Below, piece by piece: positions 31,291-40,978 of a stretch of DNA of 64,000 bases (its first letter is position 1; each line of letters begins with the position of its first letter). The position numbers were made by a program, and so were the translations under genes. The DNA is from Adiantum capillus-veneris (Eukaryota > Streptophyta > Polypodiopsida > Polypodiales > Pteridaceae). The stretch spans positions 96,539,342 to 96,603,341 of the forward strand of contig CM043953.1 in assembly GCA_014529385.2 (NCBI GenBank), given 5' to 3'. Below the pieces are notes generated by a model. That model searched no databases. It saw nothing but the letters and a program-made list of their open reading frames with translations, and was not told the origin of the DNA.

Positions 31291-31947
31291 ATGTTGACCA
31301 CGAGTGATGATGTTGGCTTGAAGTTCTACACGTCTTCTTATCTACATGCCAACTATGGAAATATTGCTCATGTTTTTGAAGTCTTTTTTGAAGAGTTTTA
31401 TGATGAAGAGTGGATTATGATTGGCTGCTACGTAAGTACTCTCACTAGACAAGAAGGATGGAGTGACCAAGATTTTAAGAAGATCAGGAAAAAGTCCTAT
31501 TGCTATTTCCAGAAAGATGGACATTTATGGAAGCAACCAAAGCGCCTAGGAGGGGTACCACAACGAATTATTTGCGACAAAACAACCCAACAGCAGGTGA
31601 TTAAAGAGTTTCATGAAAGTCTATGGGTTGGACACAGAGGAGTCTTGGAAACCTTTGTCAAGATTAAAGACCGATATTGGTGGAGAGGTATGTACAAAGA
31701 TGTGGTTCAATTTGTGGAATCATGCTTAATATGTCAGCAATACTCTAATGTGCAACATAGAGATGGATTGAATCCCACCTATCCACTGGCTATGCACTAC
31801 AAGTGGGTTGTGGACCTTATTACAATGCTAGTAGGAGTGTGGGAGATGAGATATATTGTCCTTGCCAGGGAAGATCTTACAAATCAGGTTGAAGGCAGAG
31901 CTTTTCCTACCAGAGCTACCAGTTCAGTATGCAATTTTTTCTCTTGA
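31108..31947 (+). CDS. C RNase H end, integrase zinc finger and start of core
   Basis: This 279-residue open frame is the longest in the Gypsy-A group here. It begins with the RNase H C-terminus, passes a spacer (WIMIGCYVSTLTRQEGW), then the zinc finger FHESLWVGHRG...CLICQQYSN (H, H, C, C) and the core start HYKWVVDLITMLVGVWEMRY, IVLAREDLTNQVEGRAF. It is a remnant of the polyprotein, not an independent gene. Confidence 0.75.
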   Translation: MVDTDCLPLIGMIENCSTPEIAMLRWINYIKSLSPKFCHIVGGDNPVVDMLSRSRFEDEEEMLTTSDDVGLKFYTSSYLHANYGNIAHVFEVFFEEFYDEEWIMIGCYVSTLTRQEGWSDQDFKKIRKKSYCYFQKDGHLWKQPKRLGGVPQRIICDKTTQQQVIKEFHESLWVGHRGVLETFVKIKDRYWWRGMYKDVVQFVESCLICQQYSNVQHRDGLNPTYPLAMHYKWVVDLITMLVGVWEMRYIVLAREDLTNQVEGRAFPTRATSSVCNFFS

Positions 31948-32773
31948 AGATGTTATCTTTAGGTATGGATGTGTTGGCAGAATTACTGCAGATAGAGGAG
32001 AGCTGGATGCAGATGAAGCTTGAGAGTTTTTTGCTCACATGGGTGTTAAACTCGCTCTCACTACATCATACAATCCAGAAGGTAACGGAAAAAGTGAAAG
32101 AGGACATCCGCCTATTGTTAAAGTTTTAGCAAAGGTGTGTGAAGGAAATATTGGTGATTGGCCTAAACTCTTACCATTTGCTTTATGGACGATCGCACTA
32201 CACACAGCTGAGTTACAGGATTTATGCCGTTTGAATTGATGCATGGGCAAAAACCCATTATGCCTACAGAGGAAGCAGTTACGACTTGGACCATAATGCC
32301 ATGGGAAGAAGGTATGTGTACTGAAGATTTTCTTGCTCTACGTATTCGGCAGCTCGAGAGGCGTCAAGAGGGATATCGAACATGCTAAACAGAAGCTTAA
32401 GGAGGCAAGATTGAAGAACAAGGCAGCATTTGATGGAAAGCATAGACTACGACCACATGCTATCAAAGATGGTGACTGGGTACTTGTCTATGACAGTAGC
32501 TTGGAGAACCAATACTCTGCTATGCGGAAAATGGTGAAATGGTGGTTTGGACCATATGTGGTGCAACATGTTTTTGATAATGTGACATATCAATCATGTG
32601 AACTAGATGGTACTATGCTTAAGGTGCCTATTGCAAGGAAAAGGATCAAGCTGTTCAAGAAGCGAGAAGGCGAGATTGTTCTTGAAGATTCTCATTTAGA
32701 TCCACCTCCAGAGGATCATGTTATGTATACATCAGATGATATGTCTCATGATGATTTTAATGAAGCTGGTTAA
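31948..32773 (+). pseudogene. C integrase core end and C-terminal tail
   Basis: A frameshift leads to FRYGCVGRITADRGELDADE, then (32039 on) TTSYNPEGNGKSERGHPPIV, keeping the second D and the E of the integrase. 32333-32773 has LKNKAAFDGKHRLRPHAIKD, KMVKWWFGPYVVQHVFDNVT and an acidic end (DDMSHDDFNEAG-stop). The GPY-like block and tail match fragment B. Confidence 0.8.
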
Positions 32774-32807
32774 GTGCAATTGGCACAGACCAGAGGCTGT
32801 GCAGGTT

Positions 32808-32816
32808 CAGAGAGGG
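32808..32816 (+). other. Polypurine tract of C
   Basis: CAGAGAGGG directly before the TGAATTCC... LTR edge. Confidence 0.6.
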
Positions 32817-33359
32817 TGAATTCCGTGCCGCTTCACTCCCATGACAAGAAATAAGCAAAGGAATGTGGGTCAGGTGTATTTGAATCCTGCATGATTGTTT
32901 CGAAGCAGCTATAAGGGCTTGCTAACAAGCCAATCTTTCAGCTAAAAGTGTATCAGATGGGGCTCTAAGGGCCAGCAAATGTCTTGGTAATTCCAAATAG
33001 TGAGTGTTCTTAATGTGGTCATAGCTGGGGTCTTATTAATCCAAGTTGAATTACTCAAAAAGCTCTACGTGCCTGTCATTACGGCTCATCAATCAGAGCT
33101 ACGGATAAGAAGTTATGACAATTTTAAATTGAGTCGGTAGCAGATCCGTACCGGATTAGGCAACTGTAGATAAGGGGAAAAAAATGAAATGAATGCATCG
33201 GGCTGAAGTGCTCACTTTGTGGAGCGGGTCGGTCTTTTCAGAATGGTGTCCGCACTAGTCCGGTCCACTCAGTTGGAGTGCCATCTCGAATTTTTTGTCT
33301 TTCTTCCATGTTTTGAATGCATTGATGGAGGGATTTACCCCAAGGTGAGAGATTCCTTG

Positions 33360-33637
33360 AAGAGTTGCAGACAGGACTGTTGAAGGAAGTTGTCGTGCTT
33401 GGCAAAGCCTTGGCCAATATGTATGCCAAATGTGGTGCTATTACGAAGGCACAAAAAGTTCTTGTTGAGTTCTCTGTCAAAAATGTCCTCTTTTGGAATG
33501 CAATGAATGTGGGCAATGCCTTGGTCGGTATGTATGCTTAATGTGGGGCCTTAATGAAGTTTAGAGACCGAGGGAAGCTTAGAAAGGCACTGCTCGATAG
33601 CTATGCCAAATGTGATGCCCTTCTTGAAATGGCCAAG
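33360..33637 (+). pseudogene. PPR-protein fragment inside LTR copy R
   Basis: The plus strand reads EELQTGLLKEVVVLGKALAN, MYAKCGAITKAQKVLVEF, SVKNVLFWNAMNVGNALVGM, YA-stop-CGALMKFRDRGKL and DSYAKCDALLEMAKG. Repeats of MYAKCGA followed by A-x-KVL and W-N-A are typical of PLS-class PPR proteins, which bind organelle RNA. Only about two repeats remain and a stop interrupts them. The same fragment with the same stop is in LTR copy L, so the capture is older than the split of the two LTRs. Confidence 0.7.
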
Positions 33638-33925
33638 GGCCTAAGGCCGCCCAAAGTAAAGCTAAAGTGCCCGCCCAATTTAACCAAAAGCCTAAAGACA
33701 ATGGCCACCCTATTTTTAATAGGGTGTGAAACCAAGAAAGGAGCCATGGCGTGAGCTGCAGCAGCGCATGAGGACGAAGATGAAGTCGCACAGCGCACTC
33801 CGGTGCCGGAATGTCAATGCGTATGAAACGTGAAAGCATTATCTCGCTAGCGCGCATGATGTTGGAGCTGGTCCCGGCGGATTCCACGCTGATCGATTTC
33901 CACTGCCACGTCACCAAGGGGGGGG

Positions 33926-33951
33926 ACCCATTAGTGATGTCGCTAATGGGT
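33926..33951. repeat. Hairpin upstream of the TATA box, LTR copy R
   Basis: ACCCATTAGTG...CGCTAATGGGT, the copy R version of the 11-bp hairpin in copy L, with one mismatch. Confidence 0.65.
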
Positions 33952-33988
33952 GTCTAGTTTTTTTAAGCAAGTGAAAGGATATGCATGG

Positions 33989-33998
33989 TATAAAAGAG
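33989..33998 (+). promoter_or_regulatory. TATA box of LTR copy R
   Basis: TATAAAAGAG after GCATGG, conserved with copy L. Confidence 0.6.
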
Positions 33999-34039
33999 AT
34001 GGGGAGGGGTTCACTGAGGGCTCTCTCGTGTGATATTTT

Positions 34040-34450
34040 TTGGAAGCTCTCCTCATCTCAAGGAACTCTCTCTCCAGGAGAAGAGGAAAAGCTCCTAAGC
34101 ACTCATTAAAAATCCCTTAAGCTCTCATTAACCTACTCTTAACCTCATATGCCATCCAAATCCTATTCAAATCCTCAAGCTTAAGCTCATAAGCTCTCAT
34201 TAACTTACTCTCTAATCCCATAAGCCGAGCCTCTTAACCTCTTAAGCCAAGCTTCATAGCCTAATCTTGCCCTTAATCAATCTAATCCTAATTTCCTTAA
34301 GCCAAACCTCTCTAAAGCTCTCTAAGACAATTCCCTAAACCCGGCCAAAGCTTCTAAACCATCATTAGCCATTCGAATCCTCAACCTTAACCCCATAATC
34401 CATCCTAATCTTATTTTAAACTTGATTAGCCATTAAATCCCTCAAACTAA
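34040..34450 (+). repeat. Degenerate short repeats in the LTR leader
   Basis: Variants of 'ctcattaacctactct', 'cataagc' and 'taatcctcaagcttaag' recur with no fixed period. The same tract in the opposite sense fills 15770-16100 in copy L. Confidence 0.6.
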
Positions 34451-34622
34451 ACCTCCATTAGCCATTCGAATAGGGAAGCAGAAGCCAAATTAGACGTCCA
34501 TTGGAAGAAGAAACTCCTTTGCCTTAGCGAGAGGAAGAGGAAGGTAGTTCAAATCAGGTCACTGACAATTTCCTTGTTTAGCACCTGGATTAAGCCATGT
34601 TTCATCTTGTAAGGAGCATTAA

Positions 34623-35546
34623 CACTAGAATGGTAACAGGACACTTTTATGTCCTTGGACACTTTTGTGTCCTGTTAAGTGACCATTTTTCTTGAATTAA
34701 TTGGAGAGTACGAAAATGAATTTTTCGGTGCTATATATCCACAAAGTTGCCTTATGAGCTGAAAAAACCTTAGCATTTTTTTTTTAGTATCGATCTCACC
34801 ATTTTGCTGAAGAATACGATACATTTTAGAGTAGCAAGTATAACTTTCTCAATATTGCTAGTTTCTTAGGCCAATTGTGTGTATTTTGTAGGTAGTAACC
34901 ATATCTAATCATATACTACAAACTTGGCTAGATATTGAGTAGTTTCTATGGGTTTCTAGAGGTCATAATGCTAAACCTAGTTTTTTCATGTTTGCTGTAT
35001 TTAGCACTTTATCATTGCCCCCAAGGTTCCAATTGTAAGAGATCCATTATCCTTTTGACATGCTCCATGGCTCCTCTTGAATCCAGAGGCACAAACATGT
35101 ATATAGTATCTGTATTGAGCGTGACTATAGAAACTTTGATGATAGGTCCGCAGAATGGCAAAAATGCAACTTTTTTGTACCTTTTTTTTTTGCCCAAAAA
35201 AAATTAGTGAGGTAAAAGAAACCATATGTTTTGGTCACCAACCCATTGGAGTTAACGGGGCATTTTATCTCATGTCCTACAAAAATCTCCACTCTTATTT
35301 ATATGCAATCAACCGTAACAAATTGATGTTTTGGGCAAAATGCACTGGTCCATCAACTTTGGCGGCTTGTAGTGACCAAGGGATGAGAAAAATTACAAGT
35401 TTCTCATTTTTTCCATATGTAATAGTTATTGAACTATAAGCTCATGAAAGGATTTTTCAAAATGAGTGGATCTACTATGGTTTTGGAATTTTTTGCCAAA
35501 ACCCTGAAAGGACACTTTTATGTCCTATTAGGTTACCATTCTAGTG
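34623..35546. mobile_element. 924-bp TTAA-flanked inverted-repeat transposon (piggyBac-like, non-autonomous)
   Basis: Terminal inverted repeats CACTAGAATGGTAAC...GTTACCATTCTAGTG are perfect over 15 bp, followed on both sides by an internal GGACAC-TTTTATGTCC motif. The left flank is TTAA (34619-34622); the right is TTAATTAA (35547-35554). LTR copy L lacks the insert and has a single TTAA at 15587-15590. TTAA duplication is the hallmark of piggyBac-superfamily elements. The interior has no recognisable transposase, so it is probably non-autonomous. Confidence 0.8.
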
Positions 35547-35734
35547 TTAATTAAGCCTCCATTAGTGATTGATTAACCATGGATTCTGTTGATTAACTGG
35601 AATTAGAGGAACTGCTTGTTTTGAATACTATTGTCATTAATTTTGTCCGCTGCACCTCTTTTCCCCGCACCTCTCACAGCCAGGGGCCCGCTGGTGCCTT
35701 CCCGGCTCACCTTTCGCACAATTATCCCTCGACA

Positions 35735-36170
35735 CCGGTAGTGTAAGCACAGGTTGAGAGATAAGCTTTTCTTTAAGCTTTTTAAAATCATTGTTCTCCT
35801 TGGAAGACCATGTGTACCTAACATTTTTCTTTGTTAGGTCATGTAATGGTCCTTCTATTAGTGAGAATTTTTCTATAAGCGTCTATATATAGTATGCACA
35901 CATACCTATAAAGCTTCTTAGTTCATGAAGATTCGTTGGTTTAGGCCATCCCTTTATTACATCTAACTTTGATGGATCCATTTGGATGCCATCTTGAGAG
36001 ATAATGTGACCTAAATACTGAATCTCTTGTAAGAAAAATTCACTTTTCTTCCAATTAACCTAAAATTTGTTCTCTCTTAAAACTTGAAATATTACGTGGA
36101 GGTGTTGCTTGTGTCCGTCTAATGAGTTAGAGTAGATGATGATATCATCAAAGAACACCCCAATAAAAGT
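35735..36170 (-). pseudogene. F reverse transcriptase C-terminal part
   Basis: There is no long frame, but the minus strand reads VFFDDIIIYSNSLDGHKQHL (catalytic F-F-D-D), LHVIFQVLRENKF, INWKKSEFFLQEIQYLGHII, SQDGIQMDPSKLDVIKGWPK, TNLHELRSFIGM and LTKKNVRYTWSSKENNDF. These are RT palm and thumb blocks equal to E 53150-53570. It ends at the LTR edge. Confidence 0.78.
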
Positions 36171-36788
36171 TCAGTGAGGCCTGGATAGCTTCTCCATCAA
36201 GAGGTTGAATGTGGTTGGTGCATTGGTCAAGCCAAAAGGCATGACAATGTATACGTAAAGACCAAACATAGTGCGAAATATGATATTTACAATGTCTTGA
36301 TCAACTATCCTTATTTGATGATAGCCACTTTTTAGGTCGATCCTACTGAAGTAGGTGGATCCTTGTAGCTTATCAAATAGGTCTTCTACTTGTGGAATGG
36401 GAAACCTATTCTTGATAGTGATCCTATTTAGTGCTCTAAAGTCGGCACACATACGATATGTGTCGTCTTTCTTTTGAACTAGTAGCACAGGAGAACAAAA
36501 TGGAGATGAGGTAGGCCTAATGATGCCCTTCTGAACTAACTCATGTATTTGCCGCATAATCTCCTCTTGTTGAGCTTGAGAAACTCTATAAGGAGGTTTG
36601 TTAGGCAGTGAACTTCCTAGAAGAAGTTCAATTGCATGGTCAATGTTACCTCGAGGTAGCTCACAAGGGATATCGTCAATAAAGACATCTTGAAACCCAT
36701 TGAGAAAATTGGATAACTCTAATTCCTTTTGATTGTTTATATTTTCTTTTTCTAAAACATTAGGTTCATTTTTGAGAATCTTTAACAA
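36171..36788 (-). CDS. F reverse transcriptase N-terminal part
   Basis: The 205-residue open frame reads ELSNFLNGFQDVFIDDIPCE, QEEIMRQIHELVQKGIIRPT, SSPFCSPVLLVQKKDDTYRM, CADFRALNRITIKNRFPIP, GSTYFSRIDLKSGYHQIRI and MPFGLTNAPTTFNLLMEKL. These are the classical Gypsy RT motifs 1-4; the first catalytic aspartate is in RIDLKSGYHQ. The frame breaks just before the YxDD block. Confidence 0.88.
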   Translation of the reverse strand: MLKILKNEPNVLEKENINNQKELELSNFLNGFQDVFIDDIPCELPRGNIDHAIELLLGSSLPNKPPYRVSQAQQEEIMRQIHELVQKGIIRPTSSPFCSPVLLVQKKDDTYRMCADFRALNRITIKNRFPIPQVEDLFDKLQGSTYFSRIDLKSGYHQIRIVDQDIVNIIFRTMFGLYVYIVMPFGLTNAPTTFNLLMEKLSRPH

Positions 36789-37210
36789 AAATCATGTACA
36801 CGGAAATAGAGCTCGTTATTGACTTGTTGAAAGCTTGTGTATGTACAATGGGTATAGTGTTACCCATTTGCTTGGCATATATGTATATATCTTTTTCCTT
36901 GAACCTAAAGGAGATTCTCCTTTCAAGGAATTTAACATTGGCAGCCATGCAATCAAACCATGGTGCCCCTAGGATTACATCCTCATGCTTGAGAGGAGAG
37001 ATAAAGAAGTCATCTTTGTCCACATAGCTTTGGACATGGAGCCTCAATTTCCCGATCAAGGGAGTGGCTGAAGCTTATTTCCCCTTGAAAGCACCATTTG
37101 CGGGTAGGACATCTCCCATCTCGTAAGCTTGTATGCCTAGCTTGGTGGCCAACTCTATGGATATGAAATTGTGAGTAGAACCAGGGTCAAAGAGAATAAA
37201 ATAATCATGT
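36766..37210 (-). pseudogene. F protease
   Basis: The minus strand gives LFDPGSTHNFISIELATKLG, in which D-P-G stands for the usual D-S-G, then (36766-37059) IGKLRLHVQSYVDKDDFFIS, EDVILGAPWFDCMAANVKFL and ERRISFRFKEKDIYIY. ILGAPWF is the conserved second protease block in this group. The same order is in E at 52090-52500. Confidence 0.78.
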
Positions 37211-37322
37211 TCTCTTACCTTCCCCAAGCATGGCATAGAGAAGATCCTTTTTGGTGAGTTTCCTCCTCTTGGATTTCAACCAAGGTAGCTCTAGGAGACT
37301 CATGGAGGGTGTTCTTTTGGGG

Positions 37323-37364
37323 ACAAGCGTGATACGTATGCCCTTGCTCACCGCACTTGAAACA
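37323..37364 (-). other. F gag zinc knuckle
   Basis: CFKCGEQGHTYHAC, an intact C-x2-C-x4-H-x4-C motif, preceded by YRKDNR. Element E has CFKCGEQGHVYRSC at the same place. Confidence 0.85.
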
Positions 37365-37519
37365 TCGGTTATCCTTGCGATAACCCTCAAGCTCTTTAGG
37401 AGAGAGTTTATTTTGGCCTTTGTAAACTCCCTTCTCTTTAGCTTTGTTGGAATTGCCCTTAGGGGAATTTTGGACATTGTCCTTTCCCTTAGGCTCATTG
37501 GAACCCTTGTTTTCTATGG

Positions 37520-38800
37520 GCTTAAAATTTATTTAGTCCCCCCATTTGGAAATTGATTTGAGAATCCACCATAGTATGGTGTATAATCGCCGATACGGTG
37601 CGTGGCCTTTGGGAGTTGACATACTCTACCATTTCTTCATTTAAGCCCACACAAATTGTTTCTTTTACTCTCCAAAATTTAACTTTTTGAAGACAGTGGC
37701 TTTGAGTTGTAGGTCCCAAAACTTGTCTACCTATTTGTGCATGGACTCATAGGGAGAGAGCTTCAAGCTTCACCATTCGGTGAGTACTTTGTCTTTGTCA
37801 TTTGTGGCCAAAAACTGCTTCATAATGGAAGCTCTTAAAGCTTTCCATGTTCGTGGAGCTTCACCGTTGGCCCGTAGGCTAGAGTACCATTGCCTGGCGG
37901 ACTTTTGAAAGTGCATAGCTACATGGTGTAGCTTAGAGGACTCCGTGAAGCCCTCATCTCCAAACGCCACATCGAACTGCTGGATAAAGGCCAAGACTTT
38001 GTCTGTAGCACCAAAGGTGCCATCGTAGGTAAGGAAAGAGATGCTCTTCCCTCCCTCTTTGAAATTCTTGAGCTTGGATGACCTCTTCCACGCCGCATAG
38101 GATTTCCTATGGCCCCTTCTTTTTGATGGTTCAAAGGTTGCACCATCACTTTCTTTAGAAGGTGAGGAACTTGAGGAAGATGGATAAGAGGGTGACCTAT
38201 TTCTCACCTTTTTCTTGCCTTGATCTTCTTTGTCTTCACCATCACTTTCATAAGAGGAAGAGGATGAAGAAGATGGAGAAAAGGGTGTCCTCTTTCTCGC
38301 ATTTTTCTTCTCTTGATTTTTGTCATCCCTCTTTGAAGTATGGGTGTGGAGAAGTATGCAATGATCTTCTCCATTTTGGAGGTGACGGAGAGCGTTTAGC
38401 CTGCCATCTTTCTGGAGCCATCTCCGCGAGGTGGCGGGAGACTCACTTCTTTCTCGTTCCTTCGGTGGAATATCATGAATTCTCCTTTGGGAAGGAGATG
38501 AATCATCAAGAAGAAATTTTTTGAGCCCTTCATATGGATCCTCTTCTTCTTCCTGAAATGGAGAGATACCTCTTTTGGAAGTCTCACAAGGAGGCTTCCT
38601 AGGTGCTCTCTCCTCATGGTGGGGAGCTTGGAGAATCCCATGAGCACAAAGCTTCCGTTACACTTCACTTTGGAGGGATGGATTGCCCATGGCTTGTTGA
38701 ATCCTAGAAACAAGATAGTTAACAAGCATCAGGGAATCATTAGTAGCTTGCTCATTAGCAAAGTCAAAGTTATCAACATTAATTTCACTCTCTTTACTAT
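37520..38800 (-). pseudogene. F gag
   Basis: Frame 37770-38207 (145 residues) contains SISFLTYDGTFGATDKVLAF, QQFDVAFGDEGFTESSKLHH and MHFQKSARQWYSSL, then WKALRASIMKQFLATNDKDK, a retrotransposon gag capsid domain with a serine-rich lead (SPSYPSSSSSSPSKESDG). 37522-37719 continues with CVGLNEEMVEYVNSQRPRTV. The upstream part has a charged, serine-rich region. It is split by frameshifts. Confidence 0.82.
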
Positions 38801-39214
38801 TGTCAGCCAATCTAACAACTTCTAGGTGTAAACTTTTTAGGTGTACTTTGGCACTTGAAGCCCTAGTTGCTACTCCTCTTTACCCCTTTAGAAGAAGCAC
38901 TCAAGCTACTGTACCCATGGCTCGAATACCATTAATTGCAAGGAATAGAAGAGAGGATCGTTCAACACCAAAATAGCACTGGCTCCTGTCAAGCTTTTAA
39001 TAGCTCAATAGTGGTTAAGGCGTAGGCAAGCCCCGTAGGACTCCACTATTAAGAACATAGCTCTCGACAGTGATGCCCGGTTAACTGCACAAAGGCAGGC
39101 ACACTGCAAGGCTGAAAAATCCCTATTCTACTTACTCACATGCAATAAATAATACCAACCATTTATAGCTAGCTTGAGGACCTCCCTTCTTTAGCAAGAA
39201 AAGAGAAACCTTGT

Positions 39215-39226
39215 GCTCTAATACCA
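39215..39226 (-). other. Primer-binding site of chromovirus F
   Basis: Minus strand TGGTATTAGAGC, one base off TGGTATCAGAGC, one base inside the LTR edge at 39228. Confidence 0.8.
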
Positions 39227-39227
39227 A

Positions 39228-39862
39228 TGTAACATTTAATGGTCTAGTAACTTCTGTGTAGCGGAAAATAGCATGAACATAGTGAGCATTTCATTAGAAT
39301 AGATTCTTAATGAGAATAACAAGGGTGCTTGGGTGGAGATAGCATGAACAATACTTCAAACGATAGAAATTAGTCAATTGACAATAGTTGAGGACCAGAT
39401 TTGCATGGAGCCGGTCCCCCCTCCAAAAGGCTTTGTATTATGGTTTCTCCCATCAAGAGAGACATTTTACAATACAATTCTTTGTGTTTCTTCAATACTA
39501 GCTAGTGCAATGAAGATGGAAACTTCAAGCACTAAGCAAAATACTTATCAAACACAACATCAATTCCCTCACGGTCTCAGACCCAAGACCTCACACACCT
39601 TCGAAGATGGTGAGAGCTAGCGGGGTATGAGAGTAGATTGAGAGGAAGAACCAGTATTCTTACGAGAAAGATGTACATCTCCTCACATAATCACTCATAT
39701 TAGCATAGCTTAGCTTAGTAATTAGCATGGTAGAGGAGATGAGCATGCATTGAAGATTGGCTCTTGGTTGGATTTGCATCACACAAAGCCAAGAGTTGTT
39801 GGCGTAGGCCTCCCTTCTCACAAGCTTGGAGTAGGTGGTAAGCTTTCCATTACATCTTGAGA

Positions 39863-39921
<59 letters not shown>

Positions 39922-40845
39922 TTCTTGCTTCACACATAGATTGTGTGTGTGTGTGTGTGTAATTAAATAATGCCTTTGAAAAATCAGCCCCCTCTCTCTG
40001 TTGGTCCACCCCTCTTGCTATTTGCTCATGCAGACACCCCATTGGACCTCCCCAGGCTTAGCCAATAGGATTTCAGGAACATAAGTGATAGCCTTCTGAC
40101 ATGTGTCCCCCTTTCCCCTTTTGTGAGAGCTTTAGGTAATTAATAAATGCAAGTAAAATCTCATTGGACCCCTTTGCCTCCTGGCCAATAGGAATCAGGC
40201 AAGCCATTGGGCTGTTGAATTCTCGTTGGACCCCTTGGGAGACTGTCCAATAGTCTTCTAGAGAGCTTAATTCTTATTGGTTCCTTTATTAAGTGTTTTT
40301 AAATTGATTAAACTAGATTTACTCTAACCTAATTCTCATTGGTCCACATCCAAGATCATCCAATAGGATTTGAGTACACCTTGTGGGCATCTGGGTTAGG
40401 GAGCTGACATGTGTCCCTCTTTCCCTTTGTGTAAAGGGAGCTTGGGTGTGTGTGTGTGTGTGTGTGAGTTTCTCTCTCATCTCCTACAAATAGGGCTCGC
40501 CCCCTCCTATGTAGAGATGCATGAAGACTTCTAAGACACACACAAAGCATCCAATTTCCCTAATGTTTGACCTTTGGACACAACCTTTGAATTTTGGAAC
40601 CTTAGCATTTTGGAAGTCTTAATGGGCTGAACCTTACGGTCTTTTAATCCCATTGTTGCACATTGATCTTTTGCAGATGTCCCCCCCTTTGGATCCCTAT
40701 TTTCCCTGTTTTGGATCCCTATTGTGGCCGGTCTGCCAACTTAACCAATATTCTAGCTTTTTCTCCCCTGGCACTTCCCCATATTAAATGATCAGTTTAA
40801 CATGAGAAACTCATTTAGGAGAATTAGATATTAGTTTTTATGATA
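39228..40845 (-). repeat. Chromovirus F 5' LTR
   Basis: Plus strand TGTAACATTTAATGG to TTTTTATGATA; the LTR sense is TATCATAAAAACTAATATC...CATTAAATGTTACA, nearly the same as the D LTR at 19631-21075. It carries (GA)n at 39865-39919 and an extra stretch near 39640-39790 absent from the D LTR. D and F LTRs are the best candidates for the two LTRs of one element. Confidence 0.88.
39865..39919. repeat. (GA)n microsatellite in the F LTR
   Basis: About 27 GA units, against only a few (CT) units in the D LTR. Confidence 0.95.
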
Positions 40846-40886
40846 GTCTACATTCTAATGTCTTATGCATTGGCTTAATCCTTAAC

Positions 40887-40889
<3 letters not shown>

Positions 40890-40976
<87 letters not shown>
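40890..40976. repeat. (CT)n microsatellite
   Basis: About 43 CT units, the longest microsatellite in the window, 45 bp beyond the F LTR. Confidence 0.97.

Positions 40977-40978
<2 letters not shown>

Larger units (their letters stand above)
30633..32773 (+). mobile_element. Gypsy fragment C (Gypsy-A type), plus strand
   Basis: It starts inside RT (FGKDVHS..., then MNGMNKVLRDFIP near 30690) and runs through RNase H and integrase to a stop at 32773, followed by a purine tract (32808-32816) and the LTR at 32817. It lacks gag, protease and most of RT. It abuts fragment B head to head at about 30632. Confidence 0.82.
32817..35734 (+). repeat. 3' LTR of C (copy R), with nested TTAA transposon
   Basis: It is the inverted copy of 15417-17441. 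In sense order: TGAATTCCGTGCCGCTTCAC start, PPR fragment (33360-33637), hairpin (33926-33951), TATA box (33989-33998), degenerate repeat leader (34040-34450), end ...CCCTCGACA. About 1,990 bp without the 924-bp transposon at 34623-35546. Its outer edge abuts chromovirus fragment F. Confidence 0.75.
35735..39214 (-). mobile_element. Chromovirus F: 5' half (gag, protease, RT)
   Basis: From right to left after the 5' LTR and primer site: gag (about 38800-37520), zinc knuckle (37364-37323), protease (about 37210-36766), RT (36788-36171 and on to about 35750). It stops at the LTR copy R edge in KLKEKLISQPVLTLP, the point where chromovirus D begins with DLSKPFEV. Coding contains several frameshifts. 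Confidence 0.87.

Noticed and set aside
33360-33637. Functional PPR gene
   Set aside because: Only about two repeats are left, an in-frame stop interrupts them, no start or organelle signal is visible, and the same fragment sits in a second repeat copy.
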